Origin: Adineta ricciae
Taxonomy: Eukaryota; Rotifera; Eurotatoria; Adinetida; Adinetidae
Direction of reading: 5' to 3'
Assembly: GCA_905250025.1 (NCBI GenBank)
Contig: CAJNOJ010000117.1
Span: forward strand, 186,001-250,000
Length of the DNA: 64,000 bases
Made by a program: the position numbers and the translations under genes. A model generated the notes under the pieces. The model was not told where the DNA came from. It ran no database searches and worked only from the letters and a program-made list of their open reading frames with translations. How positions within the stretch are numbered: position 1 is the first letter of the stretch; every line of letters begins with the position of its first letter. Shown here in pieces: positions 49,736-62,183 of this stretch.

Positions 49736-50226
49736 ATGATGAATGTGATTTGGCTAATGGTACTTATTGTTTGTAAGTGCAATAGTATATCTCACACCTT
49801 GATGAACTTCTTACCCAGCGATGACATCAGGTGAACAGGTCAGATGTCAACTAATGATAAATTTATGACTATATCAATTTCCGTCTAATTCCTCTCGAAT
49901 TGCCCTTTCTAGTTTGCTGTCAAAGTAACAAACTTCATGCATTTGAATGCTATTATTGCAATGATGAACAGGGATATTATTGCCCTCAACCATTTCCATC
50001 GAAATCTATGCTTAGTAGCAACGTCAAATATCATGAACAGATGAAAAATATCGCCATTAGCTCAAATAATAATCCGTTGATGGGCCCGATTGTTAGTTGC
50101 TTCGTGCGCAAGATAATTTTTGACGATTCTGAGTTTGTTCTTGTAACTACAAACCGATTTCATTATGGAAAACGGACTACTACAATCATAATTACGAATA
50201 TCAAAATACATATTGTGGCGCTATGA
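49736..50226 (+). CDS. Possible small secreted Cys-rich (Ly6/uPAR-like) protein, uncertain
   Basis: A short first exon (49736-49772) encodes a signal-peptide-like MMNVIWLMVLIV and splices in phase at 49913 to FCCQSNKLHAFECYYCNDEQGYYCPQPF-type sequence (Cys pattern C-x2-C then C near ten residues later), reminiscent of the first strand of a three-finger Ly6 domain. The frame runs on to a stop at 50224-50226, but the downstream Cys expected for Ly6 is not in this frame. Alternative open segments follow: one with YCGAMKRSMNASLICQ (50187-50380) and one with TNCPKTDPLENK (50466-50624, behind acceptor ATATATAG), so the real 3' structure may differ. It may be a genuine multi-exon gene or a decaying copy. 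Confidence 0.3.
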
Positions 50227-50639
50227 AACGGTCGATGAATGCGTCGCTAATTTGCCAATCAAACTATCTTTTATCACAAAACCCAAATGATCCCGGATGG
50301 AAGAAAACATTTTGTCTCCACCGCACTCGATACAATCGCGGAAATAGGCTTTTTCACTTCCCCTCGAATAGTTTCTAGGTTAATTATACAAATTGCACTC
50401 TATCATTTGTTCATTTTCTCATCTCATTTGCATGATCTCATTTTGCATTCTTGTTCTTATATATAGAAACGAATTGTCCGAAAACAGATCCATTAGAAAA
50501 TAAATTAGTCAGCAGGAAGCAAATGGATCCATCGATATTCATCGGAAAAACTCTACGCGAAGACACCGTGTCGCCTGAGAAGCAAAGAGAGTGCAGATTT
50601 GAGACAAATTCGCATTTTACATAGTTGTTGCGGTATGTT

Positions 50640-52272
50640 TAGAATTAATAACTAATAAATAATATTGTATTGGCATGGTTTCAAATCTCCGCTTGTTTTT
50701 CTTTTCGTTTAATTGGTCTTATCATAATAGGATATATGTGATAAAGCTCTATTTGTGTCCTTGCAGACTATTTTACTATCACGCACTAATGACAAACAAA
50801 ATTTGAAAAGATAATCTCAAGACGTACGACGATGTGTCAGTCAACAAAATATTTGTATTAAAAATATAGGATTTCATTTGTGAATATTTAATAATACTGT
50901 CGGAAAGGAAATGTTGTCAGAATATCGAAAAAAATAATATCGAATATCAACAGATCGATAAATATATTCTATGGAATCTATGATCCGAAAGTAAAATGGT
51001 GCCAAAAGTTCGTATAGTTCTAACTCATTTCTTCACTGGCAGTCTCAGTCTAGCTCACCAGCATTCGCGTCTACCTTTCACACACATCCTAAAGATGATA
51101 GAAAATCTCATATTTATCTCATGAAAATTGAGCATTTCGAATCATATGAAATTTATTGTTCAAAGTTTCCTTTTTTTTGAGATTTTTCTCTTCGATACCA
51201 TCACTTTCGATCTTTTTCACACAATGCCTTCGAGAATGGCATCTAAATAATCAAAATGAAAAGCTCGAGTCATTGCCTGGAACACATTCAATATGAATGA
51301 ACATCTCTGCGCCTCTTTCTCGTTCGTGACCTTTCAATCACCTCGAGCGTTTTTTTTTATTCCGAAAAAGCTGATGTTCTCTCTTTTTTAGATCATTACT
51401 GATTGTATCTAACAGTCAACTGAATTCTAATTAGTCCTTTTCTTTTCTTTTCACAATCTTACGAACAAAAAACAACAGAGAGCGTCGTGTGCATATTAAT
51501 CTGTCGAATAGAAACAAATACATGGCTTCTGAAAGAGAAAAAAAGAACTGAGCACAACAGAGTTATTAGAATACCTGTTTCTTGATGTGTGTCGAATGTG
51601 TTTCAGACTTGAACTTTTCCAACGGGGTTTTGTAGTCGACGACAGCGGGAGATTATCACTCTGACAACATAAGATGTGGATGAATGAATCTTGATTAGTG
51701 AAACTCTCTTAGTTCCATCAAGCATGGACATATCTCAGGAGTGATCGTATCATAGAGTACAGTCTCGCAGTCAACTAGAAGAAATCTTTCGTTTAAAACC
51801 AAAATGCAGAGTAAAGTGCGAGCTTTTCGTGATCTGCTTTGGGGTTCTGAGTGGTATCTTTTACTCACGCTCTTTCTTTTCAAGCTACGCCCACTATTGA
51901 TAGTTGTCGTTGAAAGATATTCATGTCTAAAGTAGCAAGAGGAGAAGCCGAGAAAATAAAGAAAGGAAAGAGGAGAATGACAACTATAAGGAAAAAGAAA
52001 ATCTAATCGTCTTTCATGAAAAAGTACAGAGGGAGGAAAGAAGCAAGATATTAGTGATGTATTTTGCAAAAGATTTCGCTGGAGAATATCATAATTCTAC
52101 TGTTGACAAACTTAATTCCTTTTTTTTCTTGTTTACTTTCTAGAAATCGCAGCATGAGTATGTCCATCTAATTGACTCTTTACAGAAGAATACAAAAATC
52201 AGTAATAACATTCAGAAAATGTCATTCAACATGCATTTAGTAATACATCACTATTATGGATAAAAGAAAACG
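50640..52272. other. Non-coding stretch upstream of the GPCR gene
   Basis: No supported gene. Open frames on the minus strand near 51700-52070 lack family signal, splice context or coding composition. T-runs and AAAAATAT-type sequence predominate. Confidence 0.45.
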
Positions 52273-53882
52273 ATGAATCAGTATAATCTTTCATCATCGA
52301 CGCTGTCTTTACTGACAAATCAAACCACTTTACCAGCAGCTCCAATTGCCAAAAATGTATTTATGCGATATGCTCATCTCATCTACGTCGCATCATTAGT
52401 TATACTTGGTGTTTGCGGAAACATCCTTTGTGCTATTGTTTTCCTAACGAAATCTCTCAGGTAAAATTCAATGAATAATACTTTCCTCATAAATATCAAT
52501 AATAACAATCTCTTAGACGTATTCGTTCATCTGCATATTTATTCACATTAGCATTGATTGACGTTTTCTTTCTTCTTGATCTTCTGCCGGGAATGATTCA
52601 TACCGCTTTCATAACCGATCTATACCGAAGACTGAATTTCATCTGTTATCTACAAACGTATGTTTCGTTCGTTGCTTCATTTGTACACATATGGATGGTG
52701 CTTGGCTTCACAGCAGAACGCTTTTTCGCTGTAAATTTTCCATTAAAACATATGTCACAGTGCACTCCAAATTTCTCTCGTACGGTGATTTTCATCATAA
52801 TTATTCCAGCATTTATATGTTACATTCATCCAGCATTTTTCGTTTCGGAAGTCGACGAGCTAGGACAATGCCGAGAGAAAGGTGGCTATGAACGTTATTT
52901 AACCAATATTAACCTGATCGACACTATCATGACAATGTTTCTACCATTCATTCTCGTCTCGGTATTAAATATACTTATCATCAATAAATTATTTTGTTCG
53001 AAGACATTTCGTCAACATGTTTTTGCTAATGGGTCACGATATCAGTGCCGTCGTACATCAAATTGGACGACAAAGCCGGCTTCAACAAAACAGTCGCTTG
53101 CTGCATCAACATCGACTCCGACTCTTCCACAAAATAGCCCTGTTCTCTACCGTTCACAATGTATTATACGTCCGTTCCGTACGACGGCAACTCAATCTGC
53201 ATTGTGTTTGTACCGAACATTTACAAACTCGGAATCTTCGCCGTCAAATGTCCATAGAATGTTCCCGAGTGAGATTCAACAGAAGCCAATAACGACATCG
53301 AGTATTCGAACGAAACAAAATCCGACGGCACGACGTAATGAATCAGCACAGCGACATGTCTTAACTGAACTCCGTTTAACGAAAATGCTCTTAGCCATAT
53401 CACTCACATGTCTTTCATTGAATTTCCCATCATACTATCTTCGTTTCATGTTTTTATATCATCAATCAAGATCAAGTTCTCAACCGAATGAAACTCATTC
53501 TGCTTTCTATGCCGTTATTTTTCACTTTATGTCATACTTAAGTTACTCTATTAATATCGTCATTTATTTATTATTTGGAGGAAATTTTCGTCGTGAGTTA
53601 AAACGTCTCTTTTCTTTCAAATCATCATCATCGCTACGTGCCGACAATGACAAGTCGGTATCACGCGGATTGAATTCCGACAAACAATATGGAAATTTCA
53701 ATGAATACGACTCCGTTGGTCTAACATCAGCGTCGCCGAACAGTTCCATACGTATATGTGGTTCAATAAGATCTGGCAAACTACGTGAACAAGCCAGTCT
53801 ACGTCGGACTTTACGGCAACAACAGATTCTCATGAGTCATCAGAATAGAACATTAAGTACAGGAAAAACTAATGGAAAATAA
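52273..53882 (+). CDS. Rhodopsin-type (class A) G-protein-coupled receptor, probably for a neuropeptide
   Basis: Two exons; a ~57-bp intron splits TM1 from TM2 (KSLR|RIRSSAYLFTLALID). About 500 residues. The N-terminus has Asn glycosylation sites (NLSSS, NQTT). TM1 holds GVCGNILCAIVF (the GN of class A); TM2 LFTLALIDVFFLLDLLPG; an extracellular Cys before TM3 (FICYLQTY) pairs with ECL2 (LGQCREKG). The TM3 end is ERFFAVNFP, replacing the usual DRY by ERF. ICL3 is very long (~170 residues, Ser/Thr/Arg-rich). TM6 has LTKMLLAISLTCLSLNFPSY, and TM7 has SINIVIYLLFGGNFRREL (N-x-x-x-Y form of NPxxY) followed by helix 8. The C-tail is Ser-rich. The ligand cannot be read from sequence; invertebrate peptide receptors of the FMRFamide/myosuppressin-like type show this pattern. 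Confidence 0.85.
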
Positions 53883-54579
53883 ATTAAATTTCTCCGTTCG
53901 AAACATCCGCTGGCTAACTAAACTCGGTTTTCATGTTGATTCTCATGATGAATCCATACTAAAACAGGATTCTAGCTCAGCAAAGAAACATATTCTAATC
54001 TAATAGAACATGCAATGATGATGCTAAATCGCCTTTCTGATATTCTGTCACGAAAATAAGTCGAACTAATCGCTTACCTCATAATCATTAGAAATCGATT
54101 AAGAAAGACATGTAGAGAGACACACACGCACACATCGACGCGTTCTATTTATTCTTCAGTTCACAGGTCAAACTAGACGAAGATTTCAACGAGAAAAAAA
54201 GGCTTATTTAACAATCTAATCTATACAAACAACAGAAAATAAACAACTATTTTGACCTTTAAATATATTTGTTGGATAAGAAAAAAAAACCGATGAAAAG
54301 AAGATAAATGAGTGTGAGAGAAAAATTGCCTATTAATACAAAAAAACATCTTTGGAGGGACGCAGCTGATGACAACAATTTGGAGTTCTTCATAGTGCGC
54401 TGAAACATGTTTTTCTCCGAATGATTAAGCGAAATGTGCTATTCTAAGAATAAACACATATTCAATGAAGCGAAAGAAAAGAAAATAATCGTTGTCAAAA
54501 GAATTGACACACATTAGTAGAAGAAAAAAAATATGGACGGAATCAAAGCAAACAAGAACTTCGAAGCAAGTTTATGGAT
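53883..54579. other. Convergent 3' region between GPCR and cyclin A
   Basis: AT-rich, no coding frame. A short CACACACGCACACA tract (~54120-54133) and several A-runs are present. AATAAAC (~54238) could serve GPCR polyadenylation. Confidence 0.45.
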
Positions 54580-57307
54580 TCATTTTATCGAATTACAATC
54601 ATTATCCATATCGAGATACGGCAAAGTGGATGGTAATTCAATTAATGCAACACTATGATGTTTGACATGACGATATTTTCTTGTTATTGCCCATTTATCA
54701 TGTACATGTGCTTTTGCAACCAGCCAGAAGATCTTTTCCATGATCGAATAGAACGATTGGATTGTATAACCAGTGGTTCGTTTTAATTTACTCGACTAAA
54801 ACACAATCGGATTGATTAATGAATGAAAAACAGCCGGAAACGAGTTTACCCAGGGAGGTTTTTGACACATGTGAAGAGCAAGACAAAGGACAGCAGCTGC
54901 TTGTAAACTGGATAAATATTGAAGACATTCGGGATCAAGAAGAGTTAATTCAGCAATGTACTAAACAAAAGGAGAACTTGTCTTTGAAAAAATCCACATT
55001 TGCAATATGAAAGGCTCTCGTCAATTTTATAACATCAAACAAATCTACTAGATATCATTCCTGAAAGTATTATAAATATATCACGTGTGTAAGGAATTAA
55101 AATAGATTTTCAACATTGGTGATGATCACCGAAATAATCTGCGTAATTGATCTTTTCAGTTCAGCGTACATCATGTACAACGAGCTCATAGCACAAGATG
55201 ATGACGTCGATTGAGACTCGCAAATTCATTATTTGGATACATTCATAGACAAAGAAAACAGACAACTATGTCGTGTCCTGAATTTTGACCTTATTGACAA
55301 TGTGTAAATCAGCTTACTTGAAGATTCATTCTTATTCCGTGCAAGAATTGCAGTTAAATTGAAAGTTTTACCCACCCATTGTGATACGCACTGAGCTTTT
55401 CTTAATTAAGCCTATGTCGACACTGAGAAATAAAGTACGATCCTTTGTGAATACATATTTTCTCATTTAACTAGTCTAACAAAAATAAAAGAAAATTAAG
55501 TGAGGGCCACAATAGAGTGCAATATAAAACTCATTGTTTAACGGGCAAAGTGACAAGAAAGAACTTCCCTCGGAAACAACTCGATGTCAATGGAATATTC
55601 AATAATGAACTGTCTTTAAGCATGAATTGAAAGCAAAAAAACACTTGGGTTTCTTTTCTTTTCTTTTCTTACCCTTGCCAGATCTTCAGTAACTTCATCT
55701 ACTTCGGCTAATTTGAGATAATGTAATAAAAACGTGTGTGTTGATACAGTTGATACTTCAAAATGGAGTGTTTGTAATAAGAGATCTTCGATTTTTAAAA
55801 CCTGTTTTTTCGTATATGCATTATCGGTCACATAAGCGAATTCGGCTGCGTTCGGTGGATAAACTTCTTCACATTTTCTAAAACAAAAATAAACAAAAAG
55901 TTCGCTCGTGTTTACTTTTCAAACAAAAGATCTACGCCATTGCTACTTACGCAGCTAAATAAAGTGCTGTCGTGCCAATCAATTGAAATTTCGACTTTGT
56001 TACTGACATTCTCGAAAGAAATCGGTCAATAAAATTCACGGCTAAATGGAGTGTCTCTGAGTAGAGCTTATACTCGTCAGCGACCTCGGACAACCAATCG
56101 ATTAAGATTGCTCGCATATCCCAGGTTAATTCTGTTTGTTTACGCATGTAATTTGCCTTGGGTCGTGATGTGTGCTGAAATAGGATGAACTCGAGATGAT
56201 GCTCGAAAAGGAAAAAAATGTATTCTCACTTCGCGTTCTTTGAGATACATTAGAATTTCGGATGCGTATTCATCAACGTTGATGAGAACTTGTTCGTTTT
56301 CGTTGGCTTTTCGTTTTTTCTCCTCGCGGACTGCTTTTTGTTTGGAATCATGCTGATTTTCATCGTTCAAATCATCATGGATTACAATGGGTTCGATGGT
56401 ATAACGCAAGGAAGGCGTTTGGCCTTTCTTCGTTTCATCGATCGAGGAGGTGGAATTTAATCGAGATCCAAGCACGTGAGTATTGATAGGTTTTCTTGGT
56501 GAACGGTGCAGACGTTCGTCATGAAGCGATTGTTGAGATTTGTCCGTCGTTTCATTATGATCAGGAAGGTGATGAAGAATGGTGTTATCGGAACTCGAAT
56601 CGGATAAGATGGTGACTGTGCCAAGACTGATTTGATTCTGATAAGAAACAGGACGTGACGAATGGTGATGATTTTGATCGAGTGATTGATTGGACTTCGA
56701 TTTGGGAATAATCACTAAATGATTGGAGATTTTTGTGGAATTAGTCGAAGATTTGATTGATGCGTTCGTCGAATCTATTGAATAACGTTTACTTTGAGAC
56801 GAACCAACACGCTGTACATCATCAGGTTGACTCGTTGACGTTGAATTGACTGAACGATTATTATTATTATTATAAGTTATATGGGATGAATATGTGGAAA
56901 TCGATGATGGTATTGCATCAGTTACTGTTGATCGACGATTGGATAACGATGATGTTGAACGGGATGATAACGGTAGTGCATAGGAGGGTTGATAGGAAAG
57001 AGATGAAAGTTGTTGAGGCATCTGCGAGCGATGATTTGTAATCATATTGTAAGATGATGTAGCAGAATTAATTAATTCCGATTCGGGACGGCGGCGGCGA
57101 TAGGTATTCGATGATGAATGATCACGAGCTGATGTGACAACTTGTAATGTACTTTTATAACGTGAGTTTGAACGTGAACCTGGCGCTGAATAAGTCGTGT
57201 CCGATGGGATATGGACTTTCGGTACACGAGTCTAATGAAATTGATAACTAAATGATCGAATAATTGATTTCGAGTGGTATTACCTGCTGAAACGTGGTTG
57301 TCGACAT
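54580..57307 (-). CDS. CCNA: Cyclin A
   Basis: It starts MSTTTFQQ, then a long Ser/Thr-rich disordered N-terminal region (~350 residues, longer than in vertebrate cyclin A). The cyclin box follows: [100 protein letters not shown]. The second cyclin fold lies in two further exons: [20 protein letters not shown] with [17 protein letters not shown] (about 54870-54995), and [20 protein letters not shown] with [18 protein letters not shown] (54580-54811). These match the cyclin A C-terminus (…KTGYT…KY..SKYHGVSLL…). The MRAILVDWLVEV-type helix and KCEE are conserved, so it should activate Cdk1/Cdk2 in S and G2/M. A ~670-bp intron separates box 1 from box 2. I did not find a canonical RxxLxxxxN destruction box by eye. 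Confidence 0.9.
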
Positions 57308-58815
57308 AATAAACCGATAGTTATAATAGTTTGATGATTTAATATCAGTGAATTATGAATTACATTGGTTTCCTCTCAATTGTTTTGGATCATCTGTAAA
57401 GATAAAAGAAAATTCTAAAACATCTAGTTGGATAAGACTGAAGGTTGTCGATTGTGTAATCAAGATAAGCTTGTGTTTTTTTATGTAGTTTGCAGTAAAA
57501 ACTTGTCGATTGGACAAACTAGTTTTTTGTAACACATTTAAGAAAGACATGAAGCAAAAGAAATTGAAATTCAAGTTCTTTTTTCGTCGCTTTTTGTGTA
57601 TGTTATTTCTTTTTTTTCTCTTTTCCTCTCTCGTTCTCTCTCGAAAAATTCGTTAGCGGAATCAAGTATGTCTATGTTTTCTTTTGTGGCGATGTGGCAT
57701 CGTTATTCGTACGAAAAAAAACCCCGACTCGATAGGATTTCAATTTGAATATATTCGATAATATTGAAATCCTCTTCTTCTGAATTGAGCGCACATGAAT
57801 GAAAATGCGTAAATGCGTACGATAAAAATTCGTTAGTTGTGCGAAATTACAAGCAAATAAGAAAACAAAAGAAAAGATAAGACGAATATCTCAGAAGATT
57901 TTATCTTATTCTGTAAGGAGCAGAAAAGACACAAGTTACATGCGGTTTTTACCTGTTGTTGCGCTTTTCAAGGAGAGGAGTAAACGGTCACATCAGTTGA
58001 AATACTTGACTTGCATTAACCTATCAATTACTCGTGCAAACAATGCGACAGTTTTAATTAACTACTCCATTCACTTTTTTTTCGATGTTTTCTTTCGTAT
58101 TTTAACCTGATCAGCAAACATTACATACATACCAACATACAATAGTTCGATCCATTTTTCTATCAGCCATAACATGTGCGGTTGACTAAGAGGAACCTTT
58201 ATGAGAATTAGTTATACGCTTGGATGTGAGAGGAAACTCGAGAGGTTCGATATTCACGAAATTGGACTTGGTTTTCGATCATAAATAAGATTAAGGAGAG
58301 ACCGAAATATTTTATGTAGAGGGCGCTGTTTTCGATTATCTGATTATAAATAGCGACAAAAAGGAAATTGGTAATTTTCACTTGAATTTAGTACAAACTT
58401 TGATTTTTCTCTCGCAAGAAATATTCTTAATATGATTGTAATATTTACAAAGGATTGACCGATGTAATTAAAGTATGAAATGGTTGTCAATAACCAATAG
58501 AAATGTTTTGTTAGGTGAAGAAGAGGAAGAAAGAATGAATGACTGAGACGATGCCTTGGCAGTTCTTCATCATCATTTGATATACCAAGCATATTCTTGC
58601 GTATCAAAAGCTTTTTCTTTTGTTTTTCTATGTTTATTTATTCTATCTGCTTCTTGAAATAACAATCAAGTTAGGGAGATATCGCCTGTTTATTATTAAA
58701 CTCGAATTTTAGATGAATCAACATTATTTTTCTGGTGATTGATATCCAGATGGAACAAGAACGGTAATGAATCCATCGAGAAAACGCCTCTTTTTCAAAC
58801 TTTCTTCTCTTTTTC
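57308..58815. other. Intergenic between divergent cyclin A and PDZ gene
   Basis: About 1.5 kb without a supported gene. Pyrimidine tracts (57600-57650) and several short minus-strand open frames occur, none with family signal. It probably contains both promoters. Confidence 0.45.
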
Positions 58816-61502
58816 ATGCTTAGTATATCATCGTATATTGCTGATTCTGATTTACCAACGGGTATGATGCATTTCTCATTGGTTGAATTGACAAGTCGAC
58901 CTGCTCTCATGTGTGATTTAGGTCTCAAACAGAAAAATGTGATTATTCAACGAGATCGTTTTGGATATGGTTTAACAGTATCTGGTGATAATCCTGTTTA
59001 TGTATTAAGTGTACGTGAAGGTGGTGCTGCTCATCGAGCGGGAGTCAATATAAATGATCAGATAATTAAGGTAAGACATTTATTTGGTGCTATCTAATCT
59101 TCAGAAGATTTATTTACAGAAGTAAAAAAGAAAACGTTAAATTCGATAGAAAGTGTCTTTGGATATTTGATAGAAATCTTGAGTATTTTCATAATAAGGT
59201 TCAGTCGACGATAGTAAATCTAATGTTGTCTTGTATCGGATGGTTATGTGTTCAGGAATGTAGCGAATCTCGGAAATGAACTTTTCATTTCGCTTCTTTG
59301 GAAAGATGTAGAGTGTCGACGAATAGAAGTCTAATTTTAATCGATTATCGTATTCAATACTATGAAATAAGGTTGTTAGATGTTCATTTGTACAGAATTG
59401 ACCTGCGTTATCTGAACGAACATAAACACCTTGGTCTAATTTGATGTACTCGCGTGAACGTAGATCGGTATGATCATCTATGTAGGAATAGAAATAGCGT
59501 TCGTATGAGACGGGTTGTGGAATGATTTCAACTGTTTCTTGAACTTGAGCTTGTCCGTGATGAAAAGGGTATAATTCATTGAATAAGTTCATTTTGCGTA
59601 AATCTCTAATCACTGGTGGTGGACGTTTAAGAATTGACTTGGTTAACGGAGGATTAAGCGGAATATTGGCTTGTAAGACATTCAACGTTGAATATTGGAT
59701 TGGAGGTGGAGGTGCACGAGTCGTTTTTGAACTCGTTCGAACAGGTTCACCTGTCACTATTTTCATTGTTAATGATTGATGGTTATGATATGAATAGAAT
59801 CATGTTCGACAACAAATATTTGTAATGTTAATGCTTACTTCGATAAAAAAAAGAACTGAATGTATCGTTCAATTGGATTGTTTATGATGTGTTAAGTATC
59901 TATTGAATCGATTTGATCTCTTCCCTCTAGAAATAGACGAACAAGATCGAGATATTCAAAGTGAATGAACTCGTACTTGTCTTTTTTCTATTCGTTTGCT
60001 TAGTCTTTCATAAGTATATGAGGCAAAGTTAAGTGGCTGATGTTTCGCTTTATATTCTCACTAAAGATTCTTTTTTTTTCAATGAATTCTTTTCGTTTTT
60101 TATTCGGCCTACTATTCTCTTCACCTAGCACCTTTCCTTTTCATTTCTTCTTCTTCTTTATTTCTACTCTATTCTTCACTTTCAATAAACTATTATCGCA
60201 CCTACTAGTGCCAACACCGACATTTTATGGTTGGCTTCCATTGATTTATTATATCTATCATTGCATCACATATATTCTATCATCGTGAATATGAAAAGTA
60301 ACTTAACCACCATCACAATCATCATCATAATAAAGAGTAGTCTGTTGTTCTTATCTCTCTGCGAACTTTCGTGGTTTGAAATACGAAAACGATTGTCTCT
60401 AATAAATTCTATGGTAAAATATACGCGTTGTGTTTGTTCGTTCTTTCGTATTTTGATCGAATTGTAAAAAAATATATGAATGGTATGCCTTGATATAAAA
60501 AAAAATGTTAATCGTTTTGCGTATATGAAATGCATAACAATACTCTCGAATGCTCGTGTCCGCGTTCTTCTTTAGCCTAGCCTTGATGATTGAACATAAA
60601 ACGATATCATTTGTACACCTGTTACATATGGAATAAATTGCACACCTGTTATCTATTGTTTGATTACGTCATTGAATTTGATTGATTATTTCTCGTTCGA
60701 ATCGGACTCGATTTGAGAAACGAAGACAATATGGGGTCAATATGTCTTGACATTGAAGTGTTCAAGTCGTATTTCGCATCAGTTCGGTGACTTTCAAGTG
60801 ATGCACTCAGTGATAAACGAAGACAAGTGTTTTATTATATAAAAAGATCGAACTTTAGTCTGTTGACATAGAAAATCCAATTGTAATCATTATTAAATAT
60901 CACTGACACATCTTTTTCGTTCAATGACGATCTTTCTTATCAACGACGACACTTGAATCTGGGAGAAATGATAATCTAGTATGCAAACAATAGTAATTTT
61001 CGAGGTCATATATCAAAGTTATACTCGACGTGTCGAACAACGAACGAACATATCAATCGGATATGATTGAATGTTGAATTATCTTTCGTTTTTTTTTATA
61101 TGCTTTATCGATCAAAGACACTGTTATCATTTTGTTGATAATTAACATACTATCTTAAGTTGAAAGAGGAGATATTTAATTTGAATTTGGTATGGAAATT
61201 AAATAAGACCGAAAAGTACCCGAATTCCGCGTTTTTTTCTTTTTTTTTATTAGAAACTCTTGAGTAGAAATACTTGTCAAGTGGTTGAGGCAGTCCGTTA
61301 ATGAAAACCTTGCATAATTATGTTTGATTTTTATTTTTCAGGTCAACGGCACGCGCGTTACACATTGTACTCATGTTGACGTAGTCAATTTAATCAAATG
61401 TAAGTTTGACTTTTCTTTCTTGTGCATCGTATCGATGAGAAAAGGAGCCGAATGTGTTTAGTTCGAAGATACGGAGGGGAAGTCAATATGTCCGATACGG
61501 AC
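58816..61502 (+). CDS. PDZ domain of an ARHGEF11/12 (PDZ-RhoGEF/LARG)-like gene, 5' part
   Basis: Exon 58816-59070 encodes VIIQRDRFGYGLTVSGDNPV, YVLSVREGGAAHRAGVNIND and QIIK. The next exon, 61342-61399, encodes VNGTRVTHCTHVDVVNLIK in phase 0. Together they follow the PDZ of vertebrate PDZ-RhoGEF and LARG closely, including the carboxylate-binding FGYGLTVSGDNPV loop and IKVNGT..VTH..H..VV.LIK. A tentative third exon (61462-61502, FRRYGGEVNMSD) would complete the last strand. In those proteins the PDZ binds receptor C-termini (plexin-B, LPA receptors), linking them to RhoA activation by the DH-PH module. No RGS-like, DH or PH exons are visible in the window; they may lie beyond 64 kb, or this may be a shorter PDZ protein. 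Start codon uncertain (58816 or 58864). Confidence 0.65.
59137..59766 (-). CDS. Unrecognised single-exon protein nested antisense in the PDZ-gene intron
   Basis: A 209-codon uninterrupted frame on the strand opposite the host gene, wholly inside its 2.27-kb intron. I do not recognise the family. The protein is rich in Tyr, Pro and charged residues, with a Pro-rich N-terminus (TRAPPPPIQYS) and KSILKRPPP, which contains a SILK-type motif used by some protein phosphatase 1 regulators. The C-terminal half looks folded (SYERYFYSYIDDHTDLRSRE; ISEIRYIPEHITIRYKTTLD). Its length, balanced composition and third-position AT bias argue for a real gene. Expression cannot be judged. Confidence 0.6.
   Translation of the reverse strand: MKIVTGEPVRTSSKTTRAPPPPIQYSTLNVLQANIPLNPPLTKSILKRPPPVIRDLRKMNLFNELYPFHHGQAQVQETVEIIPQPVSYERYFYSYIDDHTDLRSREYIKLDQGVYVRSDNAGQFCTNEHLTTLFHSIEYDNRLKLDFYSSTLYIFPKKRNEKFISEIRYIPEHITIRYKTTLDLLSSTEPYYENTQDFYQISKDTFYRI
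59767..61341. other. Remainder of the large PDZ-gene intron
   Basis: T-rich sequence with no supported exon on either strand. It ends in TTATTTTTCAG, the acceptor of the second PDZ exon. The upstream part probably holds the promoter of the nested antisense gene. Confidence 0.5.
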
Positions 61503-61729
61503 GTTTAAGTCTTGTCAAAGGTCTTTTCCTCTCTCTCTCTCTTTCCCTTTTTTCTCATCTGCTCAGTTTGAACGCGAAAGTAAGAAGCATAGAAAGGAAA
61601 GGATGCGTAAATGTGTGAAAGATTATCATCAATCGTCATCGTTTATTCTTCGAGTCGATGATGTTGCATCTCTCTCGTTTGTCTCTTCGCTATCGATTGT
61701 TGTCAACGTTGCCGTTGTCGTCTTGACTT

Positions 61730-61757
61730 GATGATGATGATGATGATGATGATGATG
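61730..61757. repeat. (GAT)n microsatellite
   Basis: About nine uninterrupted GAT units in non-coding sequence downstream of the PDZ exons. Confidence 0.9.
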
Positions 61758-62183
61758 CAACAAAAGGTTCGATGCTGGTCGTTTACCTCTCCTGTGGAAA
61801 GCGTTTATCCAAGGCCCAATATCAACTCATGGTTGTTCGAGTAAACAGAAGAAAAACAAAACATAGATGAAGAATCTACATGCTTGATTGAACGGAAAAT
61901 CGCTCTTTATGGATTTTGTTGATAGCCGGTGGTCGATCAATGTTTCGTCAAGTAATTTCATAATGTGTCGACAACATCGGCTCGTCTACAAACATATGCC
62001 TTGTTTATTTTTCCCATCGATTCTGATTGATCAGACGTTGTCGTTGGCATCGTCGTCGACCAGACAAAGATATATCGACAACGATCAGCTTGATAATCTG
62101 TTCTTTCTAACCTCTTTGCACGAATAACTGCCGTTGTTATTTGTTTGTTTTTTCCTCCTCTGTCATATCTTTCTCGTTTTTTC

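Noticed and set aside
51695-52069. Minus-strand 124-codon open frame
   Set aside because: No signal peptide, domain, splice context or coding composition; reads as chance in pyrimidine-rich DNA.
54819-55010. Plus-strand 64-codon open frame
   Set aside because: The opposite strand encodes a conserved cyclin A exon with proper splice sites; the plus frame is its shadow.
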